Assembly (NCBI GenBank): GCA_001949185.1
Contig: BDGG01000001.1
Coordinates: 1,982,478 to 2,046,477, forward strand
DNA from: Ramazzottius varieornatus
Lineage: Eukaryota > Tardigrada > Eutardigrada > Parachela > Ramazzottiidae
Direction of reading: 5' to 3'
Length of the DNA stretch: 64,000 bases
In this document: positions 12,176 to 24,544 of the stretch, piece by piece
How the letters are laid out: each line of letters begins with the position of its first letter
Numbering within the stretch: position 1 is the stretch's first letter
The notes under the pieces: model-generated
Told to the model about the DNA's origin: nothing
The model's input: only the letters and a program-made list of their open reading frames with translations
Database searches by the model: none
Made by a program: the position numbers and the translations under genes

Positions 12176-15100
12176 ATGAACGACGAGGACTTCATCAAGC
12201 ACCAGCAGTTATGGTTCCGACCATTACTGGCCCGTGCTTTCAGCTCCGCTGCGTTGAATGGTGCCGCGGACTGGAAAAACTACCTGGTAAGGGATTCTTC
12301 GATTACATGCGGTCCGATCCAGAGCTCTCCGAATGGCATACTGTACATGGACTTCTTTTGTTTCCCAGTTTCATTACTTTAGTGGGGGACTAACACCGTC
12401 CTACATCTGTGGAATCGATGCAAATGCTAGCATATCCGGTGTTCTCGACGTCGCTTCGGTGACTCTGCAGTTCGCCATTCGGCACAGCTGCAGCATAGAG
12501 GTGAGGTTGTGATTGTCCCAAAACTAAAGTCCACATACCAATTTGAATCTTATTCTTCTCAGGTGCAAAAAATCGTTGTACAGTTGGACGATTTACACCG
12601 TGATTTGACTGGATGGGTTTCCGGGTCTTCAGGAATCAACCTAGAAAATCAGACTCAATACTTCTTTGACTATGTTGTGGATTTCATGAAAACGTACAAC
12701 CTGGCATCGGGGAACTTGAAGCTGTCGCCGTTTGATCAACATGCTTGGGATCAAATGATTTGGTACGAACTGGAAGCCAGTCATCCGACTGTTAACTCAA
12801 GTGGCGCACGTTTTCATTATGATCGGTCGAGAGCCCGCGCTACTTGGGGAAATGATCTGGGTGAATTCATTTGCCGGCGTCCCTTATTGCTCGTACAAAG
12901 TAGAAACAATCTTAATGACGAAGGCTCGATACACAGTGCTGATGTGTGCATAGGCACCACTGGTCCAAGAAGCAGCAGAGTTTTATTGTTGACGATACGG
13001 ACGACGAATCCTCACCTTCAAACTTCGTTGATGGGCAAACTCTTGTGTCGACCACGCGAGGAGGCATGCTGGAATATTTCCGTTCTCGAGATGACCAAGC
13101 AGCCTTACTGAACACATTGACATACAAGAGACTTACGGCTCCGTTATCCGAGAAAGAAGACATAACGGACGCCATGTACAAGGAGAAGTTTGAGCATCTC
13201 CTACGCGAGCTCGAACAGCGCCGCCCATCGGTTGGGCGTCTGCCATCCAGACCATTCCGCAGTGACCTCATCGCGCTCGGTGCCGTTCCAGCTCCGCTTT
13301 CGTCCTATAAAGACAACGCTCTCAACAACATCATGAAACATTTTGGCCCGAAGAAAGCCCCAAAGCCAGTTATCTTCACAAAATGGGGGCTGGTCAAGCA
13401 CGAACCGGTCAAGAGTCGAAACGACAGTCGGTATGCTAAAAGTCGCGCACGGAAGGAAATTGCGAGAAAAGCCATCGCACCAGTGTACGTTAATGGGGAA
13501 AAGATCGACGATTTCTGGACGTTTGCTGGTGGAGATTCATGCGTGGTTCCGGGTAGCGATACCCTTGACTTTGATATCCGACCTGCGAAATCGAAACAAG
13601 CTACGAAGCACAAGATAGAAGCTTCCCGTGAAGCTGGAGGAAAACAGCAGATTACTGAGCCTATGTTCCAATCAGCCAATCAAGCGGAGAATATTACGGA
13701 GCAGCCTGTCGTTCCTGTGGATGAACTGGTCGAGAAGGATGCCCATCGTGTAATGAGGGAAGAAACCGAGCAGTACCCCGGAAGTGAGACGGAAGATGAC
13801 GCTGAGCTTTTGGATGACTTCGGGGACAGCTTAGCTGTGTTGGATGAGACCAACATACCATGGAACGCTTCATACTCATCGGATGCCAACAAAAAGGCCA
13901 TAGACTCAAAAAAGGTTTGTTCAGCAATTTCAGCGTTCACTTTCGAGCTGTTTTTGTCTTACGCTCCGTAATACTCAGACTACGTGAAGCAGTGGCTTGA
14001 TTGGTGTTTTGTAAGCCCAGAGGGAAGACTCCTCTTCCGGAAATTCCTGTGGCTGTAAAACGGCTGGAACCACGGAATTCGAAAGCGACTCGACTGGACC
14101 AGGAGATCGCACGAGATGTTCGCAGTGGTTTCAATGCGCTAAACTTCTTGTCCTTTGCACTGTTGAGGTGCGCAGCGTGGATCAGCAAGTCGGAAATCTG
14201 GCAGTCCGTCCACGCGTTGCTGGACTCCGGGGCGAAGTACGAGTTCACTGATGGACAGTGGACACTTCGAGGGGTACCAACACAGCCTAAGCGTTTACCC
14301 AGGACTGCCCTGCCACTATTGGGTCAATGTTATGATGCCGACGGGCACCCGCTCTTTCTTCGGAAAGTTTTCTTGGTGCAACCGAGCACATCTTCGTTCT
14401 CATCGGTATAAGCATCTGCGCTTTGCCCATTCTCAACCGATAGCATTCTAAACGTTGCTTTGACAGTGGTTCTCCGTGGAGTTGTGTTATACCATAGCGA
14501 AGATTATAGAAAGCCTTCCTTACGCTTCGGAGCCGTTTGGCGGACAGGTATCACACTTCAATTCTTTCCCTAACGTTTCTGCGTAGTAAACTTCCGGGTT
14601 GTAGGAAGCGCGAACAGCGTGGTTGGAGTGCGGTAAATGTTGTCCAAGAATCACTTCCCTGATGGACGTCCTTACTTGCATCGTGAAGATCTTGAACGAA
14701 ACTCATCAAGACTGTCCACTCGGATTGTTCCTGAGTACGAATCAACTGTTCAAACGCAATGCGGTAAGCAATGCGGAATATTGTTGAGCATGAAACAAGC
14801 ATTGATTTCCTGCAAACTTTCAAGGAAAATGGAGTTTATATGATGGAAGACCGCGCAGCCATGTCATCCGAGGACCTTTCAGCCTTCTATGAGACTCTGC
14901 TCACCGAGTTCCCCAGCATCGAATTTATAGTCGACGCATTTGCTGACCATGTAAGACTGTTGTCTGACGCTCTTGTGGACAGCTCAAATATTGATAGATC
15001 CGTCACATTATGTTGCTTCACAGGACCAATGTGGGGACCACTATCTGCGTCACTTGGAAGAACTCGGACGCTGTCAGTTTTACCGCAGCCGGAAAGTGGT

Positions 15101-15430
15101 AAACGGAATGCCGGGGAACCGTTGCGTGTTCCTGAACCCGAGAACCCAAGTTTCCAAGCTAGTGGAAGATGTGCTTTATGCCGGAAGTAAGAGACGATGA
15201 AACCCAGCTGTTTAGTCTATGAACTTTACTGTACACGTACGCTTAATGTTTTCACAGGTGCAGGACAGAAAATCATCTTGGGAAGTGATGCCGGGTTGGC
15301 ATGGGAAACCAGCACGGAATATCAGATTGCGCTCGGTATCGGGGCAGATTACTTCGTAGCGGAGGGCTGCTCCACCCAGCGGCAGTTGAACAAGCTAGAC
15401 GAAATCATTGCTTGCGAAACCAAGACTTAG
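12176..15430 (+). CDS. ENO4: Enolase-4-like protein (ENO4 family, probable pseudoenzyme)
   Basis: Ten exons join in phase with GT-AG borders: 12176-12286, 12369-12500, 12563-12762, 12954-13914, 14016-14405, 14467-14547, 14605-14763, 14825-14950, 15024-15186 and 15258-15430, about 831 residues. The order of elements follows ENO4: TPSYICGIDANAS then VLDVASVTLQFAI (N-terminal domain), TALPLLGQCYDADGHP (barrel entry), SLMDVLTCIVKILNE, FYETLLTEFPSIEFIVDAF, and a C-terminal QIALGIGADYFVAEG segment with RQLNKLDEIIACE. Human ENO4 is about 630 residues; the excess here is mostly the 961-nt fourth exon, which is acidic and Lys-rich. I do not see the usual enolase catalytic lysine and histidine signatures. 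In mouse ENO4 is needed for sperm motility. The frame is open upstream to a stop near 11985 without another ATG, so an extra 5' exon is possible. Intron 3 carries a GTGGCGCAC element. Confidence 0.7.
12788..12885. mobile_element. GTGGCGCAC MITE in ENO4-like intron 3
   Basis: CTCAAGTGGCGCACGTTTTC on the left; the right arm is altered to GCGCTACTTGGGGAAATGAT and ends with ATTTGCCGGCGTCCC. It lies entirely within intron 12763-12953. Confidence 0.65.
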
Positions 15431-16195
15431 TTCCATAGCTGAGCCATCTATTGAGCTCAGAACTATGCACAAAATCAATTAAAGACTACTGATACTGCAG
15501 TAGTACGTGCTAAAATGGTGTTGGGAAACATGCATTTTCTGTCACGTGATTTGTGGAAAATTGACAGCTTTAATCGATACATTGTAGGGTAGTTTATCTA
15601 AACTTTTTGCTGAGTACCTACATACGTCGAAGTCAGTCTTCCCACTGTGCTGGTCGGCGTATATATGATGCCTATAATTACGCTCCGAACTAATTTTTGG
15701 CTCATAATGGTTGTCGTCAGGTCCTTAGTTTATGGAATAGAAACACTTCGCGACGTCTTGTGAGTATCAGGACAGGAAGCGCAACAAGAAATTCGAAGAA
15801 ATTTTCTCATCAGTCGTATCAAGAGCTTATATTTAAAGCTACACCACACTTAAAGTGACTTTGGTTTGTTCCAAGTCTCTCGTCTTCACTCCACTGTCTT
15901 GGATAATTGTTCGACGTGGGTATTATGGGATATTATTCTGACATTAATCAGTTTCAACTTCTACTTTCTCATGCGGCGCACACTCGTAAAATTATGCACC
16001 TATTCCGATGCGTTGTCTGACATGAAAAGCTAGTTTTCTCCAGCGCTTCCCTGCGGCAACCCTCAGCTGGGAAGTCATGGGAACAACTCAGTGATCAATG
16101 ACGATGACGACAGACGAGCGAAGTGAGCACCGTTCGGTTTCCCCAGTAAGATACGATAATCAAGATAATTAATGTTAGGATCTGCTGCTGGCAAA

Positions 16196-19100
16196 ATGGA
16201 TAGTCAAGGCTATAGTGGCATGATCACAATATGGCCTGAGTGGCTAGAGCAGGATTTGCTACAGGAGAAATGGAACGCACAAGCAGGTGGACCAGGAACA
16301 GCCAGCGTCAAGGATCCGAAAAGCAAAGGAACTTTTTTCGAAGACCCGGAAGGTCGTACTCGCTTGCCTCATACTCTCGCCCTTCAGCAAGCTGAATGGA
16401 AGCGCCCACAAGAACTTTTCGGTGATAACCTGTGCATAGTCCGCAACACCAACCATATTGACCTGAAAGAACCCAATGCGCATTTGATGCACAGTGAATT
16501 CATCCGGCATTACTTGAGCCATGTCATGCTGTTGTGGTACAACGCTCAACGAAAAAAACTCAACATAAAGAAGACGCCAATTGCTACTACGCACGCCATA
16601 CCTGTCGTGTACACGCCTTCGGAAATTCCGCAGAGTGCCAAGTCGACCGTATACAACAAAGATTCCAAGCACAACATGCCTAACAAGGATGTACCGAACG
16701 CCAAACCTGCTCCTACTGAACCTGCTGGTAAAGCGTTGTGTTTTGAGGATCCGATGAATGACTGGGCTCCTTGGAATTTGATCTATGGGGGACCTCCTCA
16801 GTCCACTGCCAGAGCACCAGTTGGGAAAGGTGATGTACCACAAGGCCATCCTGTGGTCAACCTACCGCAGTACAAGTATGGTGAGCCAAATAACGTACAT
16901 GTCATATGAATAGGTTTCGAATGGTTGGAAGTTTTTCTGATACCAGCTTGACTCTTTTTGGTTGGCATTAGCCCATATGGGAAGTACGCCGTGAAGCTGT
17001 TCTGGATGGGCTCTTGGAGGAAGGTCATCGTGGACGACTTTATTCCCGTGGACGAGAAGAACCGGCCATTACTTCCGGTCTGTGAAGAGAAGTACGAGTT
17101 ATGGCCAATTATTCTGACAAAGGCGGTCTTAAAAGTGGTCTCTCTGGACTTTGGCGGTGGTACGGCTAACTCGGAAGTCGGCGACCAAGCTTTCATTCTC
17201 AGCGTCTTAACCGGCTACATTCCATACGTTACTTACCTCGATCATCCACAATGCACTCGCAAAGCTGTATGGAATAGGCTACAAGCGTACGTCTATAACT
17301 CTGATGACAATTCGAGTCGTCCCTTCTGTCAGGCAAAATAATTGCCATAGTGGAGCGACGGCAAATGGTTTCACCCAGATTGTTTAACAGGATTGGCGCA
17401 CCTTTTCACTGCAACCGTTCGAGATATGCACCACTTGAATCAACGATCTGGGTCAAATTCCCCCAGTCCCCCCATTTACCCATGTCCCAAATTTTAAAAA
17501 CGAATATTTGAATATGAATTTCCTTTTCCGTGTTAGGCTGTTACCATTAAACAAGAAAGCGACGTCGGAGGACCTGCTTTCAGCTCTAGCCGTTAACTGG
17601 GACGTTAGGAACCCAAGAGCCTTGAAAGCATGGAAGAACGAAAACGACCCTGACTACCTAAAGAAGATCGAATCGATCCGAGGTCTTCGCATTCAGTCCA
17701 GCGCAGCCAACGCCCAAGGTGTCGGTGGAGTGACGTTAGCCCAAGTATTGGAGAAGACGCCTTCGATGTTGAACACCTTGACTCCCAAGACAATGGCTCG
17801 TTCAGCCAGCGCTCGGAGTACCAGTGCAGCACCCAGGAAGCTCGACTTCTCCATCTCCCCAACTGTTGTACAGTCGCCATCTTCACAAGATACCCAAAAG
17901 GCACCTAAAGTACCGAAGACACCGGAAGTGATCGTGTACGCCACCTATCGTAGTGCTCACCACGACCACAAGATATTCAACCCGAACGCTAACTCGAGAT
18001 CGGACAAGCTGTACAGTAATGGGTTTCTCCGGACAGAGTCCCATCCCATTCTTATTCGGCAAATAAGGGATATCTATCCCAGAGAAGTGACGGCTTCACC
18101 TGTTCCCAAGTTCAGACTGTTCAGACCGTTGAAAAATGTTTTTCCGAGTTTTTCAAAGGAGATTGCGCGAGCTCGAAGGAAGAACTCACGACCTGTTCGA
18201 TCAGTTGATTTCTTGTCGTTATTCTGGACTGGTAAAGGTAAGGAATATACTTCGTTGTGCTCAGTATCGGATTTGTCGAAGTTCTTCGGAAATGGGAGCT
18301 CGGCAAACAAACTCGACCAGATCGTTTTCACAAGTGGCGTACGCTTTCGGTTATACTGACTGGGAGAGCGCGCCACTCGAGGCAAGAAATCTGGTCGAAT
18401 TTGTTTGTCGAGATCCTAAATAATAGTTTTCAACTGATTATGCGTTTTTGTAGCGAAATTGATTCATCAAACTTCGAACAGAGCAACCGCATTAACAGCT
18501 AGTCGCACAATAACCTGCAGCTACTCCGAGGAGGATCCCACTCAAGCCAGATACAAACCTATGGACGGCTACAAACCAACACTTCCAGCACTGCCGGAAA
18601 ACAGCCAGTACCCCAGAAAGAAAGTCCGACCACCACCCGAACCCACAATTGAGCCCGTCTCCCCTCCACCAACTCCCGTTCACGGTGAGAAGACTACAGT
18701 CAAGCACAGCAAACCCGCCGATGCCAAACCGGGCGTGCCACCACCACTCGAGGTGGCGCCCCTTCCTCCTGTGTGCCCGCCAGCCGACAACACTTCGTCC
18801 CTACAAAAGAAGTGTCGATTGAACAAGGGGTGTCTAGAGTTTAACCAGTTCTACAACAGTCTAGAAAGTGTGTATGTCTTTTGCAAACCTGAGACCGTCG
18901 ACTTCCAGTCGACCTTTTCGTTCTACCAACCGAATATCCTGGCCGATGGACGTCCACCACCTACCAAGAAGAAAAACAACGAGGCGTCGCAATTGAATGT
19001 GGACAAGGCTGATGGTGGTGCCAAGTCAGCACCAGCCAGCGTGAAATCTCCGGCTAGCCCGCTTCCTGTCAAGTACGGGAAAGTAACAACTGACTTACCC

Positions 19101-22100
19101 TGTCCGCTGCTTTTCGTCGATAACCCTTATCCGACCAACGTGGTCATTTGTGTCTCGGCGTTGTCTCGATGGTTTTACATTCCAAAAACTGATCTGAAAA
19201 GTCAGGAGAAGCTGAGCATCGCTGCAGGCACTATGGAGGAGCTTAAAAGTAGGTCATGTTCTTGATCAAACTCCGTTCCGTAACACGCTTGCTTATATCG
19301 GGAGTCAGGGCGTTCGCCGATCAATTTACCCAAATCGTTTTCCCAAGTGGGGCACGCTCTCAACCAACAGCAATGAACGCGTGCGCCGCTTGGGAAAACG
19401 CTTCGGGATAATTCATATGCCAACGTCCTACTGTATTTTCTCAAGTTCAGCAAGTTAGTGCTTCTTCGGTTAGCTTGTCGATTGCCGAATCGTTTCGTGA
19501 TTTAGATATGGAGAAGCCACTTCCGCTTATGGTGTCTTTGAAACCTTTCGACTGGGTGCACATCACGACAACACAGCCAACTTTATGGACTTTGAAAACG
19601 TCCTCGGTACAAGGAGTCTGTTATCACGTACCTGCTGGACGACATGTCTTCCATCTCAAAGTCGTTTGTCCTGGAAGAAAAGACTTGGAGCCTCATGGAT
19701 TCGTCATCCGGGCATTGTGCAGGGATCCTGTCCAGATCGGCACAGAAGATGCCATCCTAAAAGTATTTAGCATGGCTCCGCAGTGACGTCCAATTCAGTG
19801 ACGTCACTGCGGAACGTTTATGTCATATCATGGTATATGTTATGTGCTATGTCATAAGAAAACAACATCTCAAACAGTCTGTTTGCAGCTTTTAGGTTCG
19901 GATTCTTACCAGTATTCCGCCTTGGCCCGGAAGTCCCTCATCCCACTCCTACGATGGTGGAAGCTGAATGGAACTGTCACATTCACCCATCCGCCGCATC
20001 GCGACGTGATCAGTGTTCTCGGGCTGGAGGAGGATGCCTGCGACAAGCAGACCCGCCGGATATTCTCCGACGCCATGCTTCACGCGATCTACACAGCCAT
20101 CCAAGTTTGCCTCAAAGAGTTCTGCACGGCCAAAATTGTCTTTGTTTTGCGAGTGTTCCTGGGAGATGTGATCACGAAGAATCCTTTGAACCTGACGACT
20201 GCTCAGCTGGCCAAGAAAGACTCCCGAGTTATCACTATTCCTCCCACTCCAACCAAGGCTGAATTGCATTACATTGCGAAGCCCGTCGAAGGTCCACCGT
20301 TGGGTAAACGAGGCAAGAAGGGCGGAGGAGCAGAAACCGCTTTGCCATCGGCTAGAAATAAACAGTTGAATCCTGATAATGCGGCGAAAGAACCAGCGAA
20401 AAAGGAACCTGCAAAGAAAGCACGGGAACCAACCGAACCTGCTATCAATCTGCAACAGGCGAAAGGGTTCGTCTACTTCCAGCTGTACTTCCAGGTGGCC
20501 AAGTCATCCCACATCCGCGAAGCCCGGATGAGCGGGAGCAAAAGGAAGGAGCAAGTATTGAGAACTGCGCAGGTAAAACTGGGAAAGATTGGAATGAACA
20601 CTCTCGTCTCACACTTATCACGTCATATCACGAAGTGTGCCAGTGTGACATTGTGTCATGTCATGTGACGTTGCAATAGGAGTTACTGGATGCCATGCTG
20701 AAGAACGAGTACTTCTTCGCCAACTGTTTCTTACGCACTCTCTGCCGGAATCTCCCCGAGAGTTGGCTGGATCTGAAATTTTTTTATAGCCAAGAAAAGC
20801 GGTTCATTTTCAAAGAATACAGCGGCAATTTCCCTGAGCTACCACCTCACACGTGGAAGCTGTTCTTCCGGGACACATTCTTCATTAACGAACCCATGGC
20901 AATCGCGTTCAAGCTGACCACAAACGTCACTCCGTGCAGGCTGTCCGTGGTTGACAATGACACTGGTAAAATATGGAAAAACTCGTTTTAAGACTTAAGA
21001 CAGTAATTAACCGTCTGACATTTGTTTTTCAGGTGAAGTTTGTCCGACCGCGCTGTCCCACCCACTGCCTCACTTTTACGAAAAGAACAACAATGGGTAC
21101 TCTGTCGTGGCCGAAGCGAAGGCTGGTACCGTAGCATGGAGAGCTACTTCCTGGTCACTCAAAATCATCGAAGCTCTTGATCCATTCAAGCATGAAGTTA
21201 CTCAATCAGATACCCTTCTCGTAAAATTCAACAGTCCTTCACCCGCAACAAACTTTTTAACCAAGGAACTCACGTAAGACATCGTTCCTTTATTCCCTAC
21301 CTCGCCGAAAAACCTAAACGCCTTTCATTTCAGTGACTACTTCCTACCCGATACTTCGGAGAATCCCACAATCGCCAGCATAGCGATCAAGGTAAAAGGT
21401 CCGCAAAGTCTTGCGACCATTTGCTTCACCACTTCCAACAGCGATTGTCTCTTTGTGTTGACCATCTTTATCGACGGAAATCCCATTCGTAAAGTGAGTT
21501 ATGTAGTTCTAGCAAAATGATAAAACAGTGAAATCTGGCCGTGAACAAATGGATGGACTCGGATTCTGTTTCAAGTGGCGCACATCTTTATTGCTATTGT
21601 TTGAAAGCGTGCGTCACTTCGGAAAGTAATCCGGCTCAGATAATCTGCTAACGTCTAATTAAAACTGGATTGCATTAAACTCTTAATAAAAACATACGAA
21701 AAATAATAATGTGAAGCAGGTTACCTTTGTAAATTAGTTTGAAAATCGTTTTTTTACAGGAGTACGGTCGTGGTACTGCGGTGGTCCCCGTCTATCCTTT
21801 CAAAGCAGGACCTGGTATGTCTGAGCAATACCAAATTCGTGTCGAGTGCCTGGAGGACTCTTGGCCTCTCGATGGCGCCGATTGGAAATTCATCTACGGG
21901 GAAAAGTTAAAGCGTCTGGCTGTCGAGTACGGCAGGGACTCACCTGTGCCCGTACAGAGCATTTCTCCACCTACGAAAGAGAAGGGCGGTAAGAAGAACA
22001 TCAAGAGCACCAGCGCGCGGGATAAGGGCGACAAGTCCGACAAAGAAACCGTAGAGCCTACCAGCGCACCATCCAGTGCTCGAAAAAAGGAAGAGAAAGA

Positions 22101-22791
22101 AAACGCAAGCATTAAGACACCAAAAGAAATATTTGACATAAACAGACCACATTGGAATATTAAACTCTTGGTCGACATCACAGACACTGAATTCGAAATA
22201 AAACGCGACACGGAAGCTGAGGAAAATTTCAAAGCGGAGCTGGCTACTGCTATGGCTGTTGATGCTGGCATTTTACAAAGGGGGAAAGAGCAACGAGAAG
22301 ACTTTCTGAAGAAAGCAGCGAACGTTGGATTTCTGACTCCGGATCTTCCAGAGTTCCCCGGTTGGGTCGATGGTTCCGCTCGACTGCGTTGGCCTGCCCC
22401 GATCACCCGGTGTCCTCTGTCGTTCGATGTAGCCGGGTTGGTTGCGCCCTCAGGTGGTGATGGACCAACTGGCGAGATTGACCTATTCGTCCACCAGAAC
22501 CGGATGGCGAAAATGTGCAGAGAGTACGAAGAGGCGTTGGCGAACCGTAGTGCTTTTGTCAAAGCGGAAAGGACTGAGCGCGATCAGTTCATTCGGAAAC
22601 AAGACGAGTTTCTGAGAAAGCTCATAGATACGGCTGTAGGTAACAGGAGAAAGTACGTGGAGCAGCGGGAGGTTTTCAAGAAAGAGTTTGACGACGTAGC
22701 TTTGGAGGAGCAACGCCGACTGGTGGCCGCTCAAGCCAGCTCACCTGTGCCAAAGGCGGACGAAAAGCACAAAAAGGCAAAGAAAGGATGA
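16196..22791 (+). CDS. ADGB: Androglobin (calpain-like, globin-containing, multi-exon)
   Basis: The first exon starts at ATG 16196 (a second in-frame ATG lies at 16172 upstream) with IWPEWLEQDLLQEKW and FEDPEGRTRLP. It splices at 16875/16972 to give LPQYNPYGKYAVKLFWMG, then SWRKVIVDDFIPVDE and ELWPIILTKAVLK, the calpain-like core typical of androglobin. Later exons give a linker rich in Ser/Pro/Lys (17.5-19.2 kb), beta-sandwich-like segments (LLFVDNPYPTNVVICVSAL), a helical exon at 19.9-20.6 kb (LARKSLIPLLRWW, AMLHAIYTAIQ) where the permuted globin module is expected, and a charged coiled-coil tail ending at TGA 22791. No QGSLGDCW-type protease cysteine motif is seen, so peptidase activity is doubtful. 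Androglobin is associated with spermatogenesis and ciliated cells. Introns hold GTGGCGCAC elements near 18.3, 19.3 and 21.6 kb and a degraded one near 17.4 kb. Not every exon border was resolved. Confidence 0.88.
17385..17465. mobile_element. Degraded GTGGCGCAC MITE in androglobin intron
   Basis: GATTGGCGCACCTTTTC and ATGCACCACTTGAATCAACG face each other, followed by GATCTGGGTCAAATTCCCCC. Both cores are mutated, so this is an old copy. Confidence 0.5.
18294..18416. mobile_element. GTGGCGCAC MITE with intact ends (androglobin intron)
   Basis: This copy keeps both termini: GGGAGCTCGGCAAACAAA on the left and TTTGTTTGTCGAGATCC on the right. Between them lie the arm CTCGACCAGATCG, the core AAGTGGCGTACG, a loop and GCGCGCCACTCGAG. 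It is a useful reference copy of about 120 bp. Flanking AAAT occurs on both sides and may be a short target duplication. Confidence 0.8.
19312..19430. mobile_element. GTGGCGCAC MITE in androglobin intron
   Basis: CGTTTTCCCAAGTGGGGCAC and GTGCGCCGCTTGGGAAAACG form long, nearly perfect arms. The outer ends read GCCGATCAATTTACC and ATATGCCAACGTCC. Confidence 0.75.
19778..19812. promoter_or_regulatory. Perfect 13-bp inverted repeat containing two GTGACGTC sites
   Basis: CCGCAGTGACGTC at 19778-19790 is mirrored by GACGTCACTGCGG at 19800-19812, with nine bases between. It lies inside an androglobin intron, just after a coding exon. The right half contains the CRE-like TGACGTCA. The same half-site (TGACGTCACTGCGG) occurs at 7908-7921, and a variant (CCGCAGTGACATCA) at about 39468. 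This could be a regulatory module or the end of a small repeat family. Confidence 0.5.
21540..21660. mobile_element. GTGGCGCAC MITE in androglobin intron
   Basis: TTTCAAGTGGCGCACATC on the left and GCGTGCGTCACTTCGGAAAG on the right. The outer right end reads AATCTGCTAACGTC, a form shared with several other copies. Confidence 0.7.
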
Positions 22792-22899
22792 TTATTCCAG
22801 CTTAGTTCTTTACAACGTATCATAGATTATTTTTGAGCACAAAGTCTGCTTGAATGCTGAACATACGGAGGTTCGTCCTAAAAGTCAGCGTTGTTATCC

Positions 22900-23042
22900 G
22901 GGAGGTGGGCAAACAAAACGTACAAAACGGCAAACAAAGAGTTCGCTACTTCAAATCTCAAGTGGCGCACGTTTTTATGAAACTGGCTGGAAAAGTTTGC
23001 CAGTCATGATAATTAACTTGTATGTTTTCTTGCCCAGCTCCC
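22900..23042. mobile_element. GTGGCGCAC MITE with intact ends, 3' of androglobin
   Basis: Termini GGGAGGTGGGCAAACAAAAC and TTGCCCAGCTCCC are both present. The left core is intact (CTCAAGTGGCGCACG) but the right core is lost. The left end is partly duplicated (GGCAAACAAA twice). It is intergenic. Confidence 0.7.
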
Positions 23043-23323
23043 ATTTGACTCTTCTATTGTTCCGCTGAGTTTCTGTCTTTCCTGAAACTGATTATGAATC
23101 TGAATAGAACAGTCAGTTTACTTGTTGCCGAGTATTTTGAACACCGGGGCCGGAGTAGATCCACGTGAGAAAGCTACAAACACGATCGAAGCATTGTACA
23201 CATTACAAAAATAAGAGACACGAGATCAGCTGCTCGCATTGGCGTCAACCATAATGAGCCAGCGCAATCGTACTTCCGCCGTGATGATAGACGGAATCAT
23301 TGTTTACTGTATGTGTTACAGAT

Positions 23324-23929
23324 TTATCCTTTAGGCGCGCGTTTCCTCCTGCCCACACGTGGCTTCTTTAATCTACTGGCGATTGGTTGACGTGACGCTC
23401 GGAGAACCGCCAAGCGCAGTTTGTGCCGTATCGACATCAGTTCCAGATCCACGTTCACGCTGGGGCTCGTTGCATTGTCCGACTCTCCGGCCAAGTGTTC
23501 CGTGGTGAACAATACCGGAACTGGGTCTAACTTAGCAACATGAACGATGTCGCGATCGAACGCTTGCTGGAGATGTGTCGTCTGTTGAACGGGGTCTTTG
23601 ACTTTCACTCTGGTTCTTTCGGAAGATGCTGGAGACGAAAGACTGCGCCAAAGAGGTGTCCAGTTGGTGGTGAGGTCCATCTCGGCTTTCATGATCCCCG
23701 TAGTCCGTTCACGGACTTTTGGGTGGGACAACGGTGGAGACCTTTGTAAAGGCCGCCGGCTTAGTCCGGTCAGGGTTGCGCGGGGTCCGCTCCAATCGTG
23801 CTTGTTTTTGGCGTCCGCGCTCGGTCCTTTCATAAAGAGCACGCTACCAAATCCCTCAATAAGACTCATGCAGGAGCCTAGATATAGAACAAAAGATAGG
23901 CAATGTCTGAAGATGCTCCGTAGAAGCAT
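23324..23929 (-). CDS. Small basic protein, unknown
   Basis: A 201-codon single-frame ORF on the - strand ends just downstream of androglobin (convergent). The C-terminal half is consistent with coding: DLELMSIRHKLRLAVLRAS is followed by a strongly basic end (SRLKKPRVGRRKRAPKG), a possible nuclear or nucleic-acid-binding tail. The N-terminal 35 residues are hydrophobic. The true start could instead be the internal Met before SLIEGFG, or the one before KGPSADAKNK. I recognise no domain. It could be a last exon, because the upstream side has AG-rich stretches, or a spurious ORF. Length and composition favour coding only weakly. Confidence 0.35.
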   Translation of the reverse strand: MLLRSIFRHCLSFVLYLGSCMSLIEGFGSVLFMKGPSADAKNKHDWSGPRATLTGLSRRPLQRSPPLSHPKVRERTTGIMKAEMDLTTNWTPLWRSLSSPASSERTRVKVKDPVQQTTHLQQAFDRDIVHVAKLDPVPVLFTTEHLAGESDNATSPSVNVDLELMSIRHKLRLAVLRASRQPIASRLKKPRVGRRKRAPKG

Positions 23930-24544
23930 TTTTGGAGTGGAGGACCAACAGGTCCTCGAGGCAAGTGCACATACAGAAGCTTCGGCAAATTATAGTGACG
24001 CTAGTTAAGTTCCAGCTGTTCCACAGAGTTTGAAGGGTGCACTGCTGCTGATGAAGGCGACGGTAGACGTTTTTATATCGTTGTTGGATTGACGCACGGG
24101 TGTTTAGCCGAGTTTAAAATGTCAGAAAGCCTCGGAGGGTAGGTCAGTAGAATCAGCCAGAAGGCTAGCTGAAACTTTAGACTTCCATCCGTTTTGGCAT
24201 GCGGGAGACCGGGCATAATACAGCACAACTTCATGAGCCCCACTGCTGTTGCCCGTTGCGTGTTACCTCATTACGTCGTCATATCCGTCAGTGGGTCAAA
24301 GTTGTCCTCTCAGCTGACTTCCTTGCCATATTCGTGTGGCACAATTTCCGGGAAGGTTGATCTGTCCATACACAAGGGAATCACGCCATAACACACGACC
24401 CAATGTTTGAAAAACACTTCGGTACATAATGTACGAAATTCTCTTGCCGTCAGTTGTGAGAATTGACATTAGAATGCGTAATAAAAACATATAAATACAG
24501 CTGTGAAGTCGAAAGGTACTTGAATACCATAATGATCTAGGTAT

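Noticed and set aside
16259..16849. 196-codon ORF antisense to androglobin exon 1
   Set aside because: Shadow of the strongly coding + strand frame.
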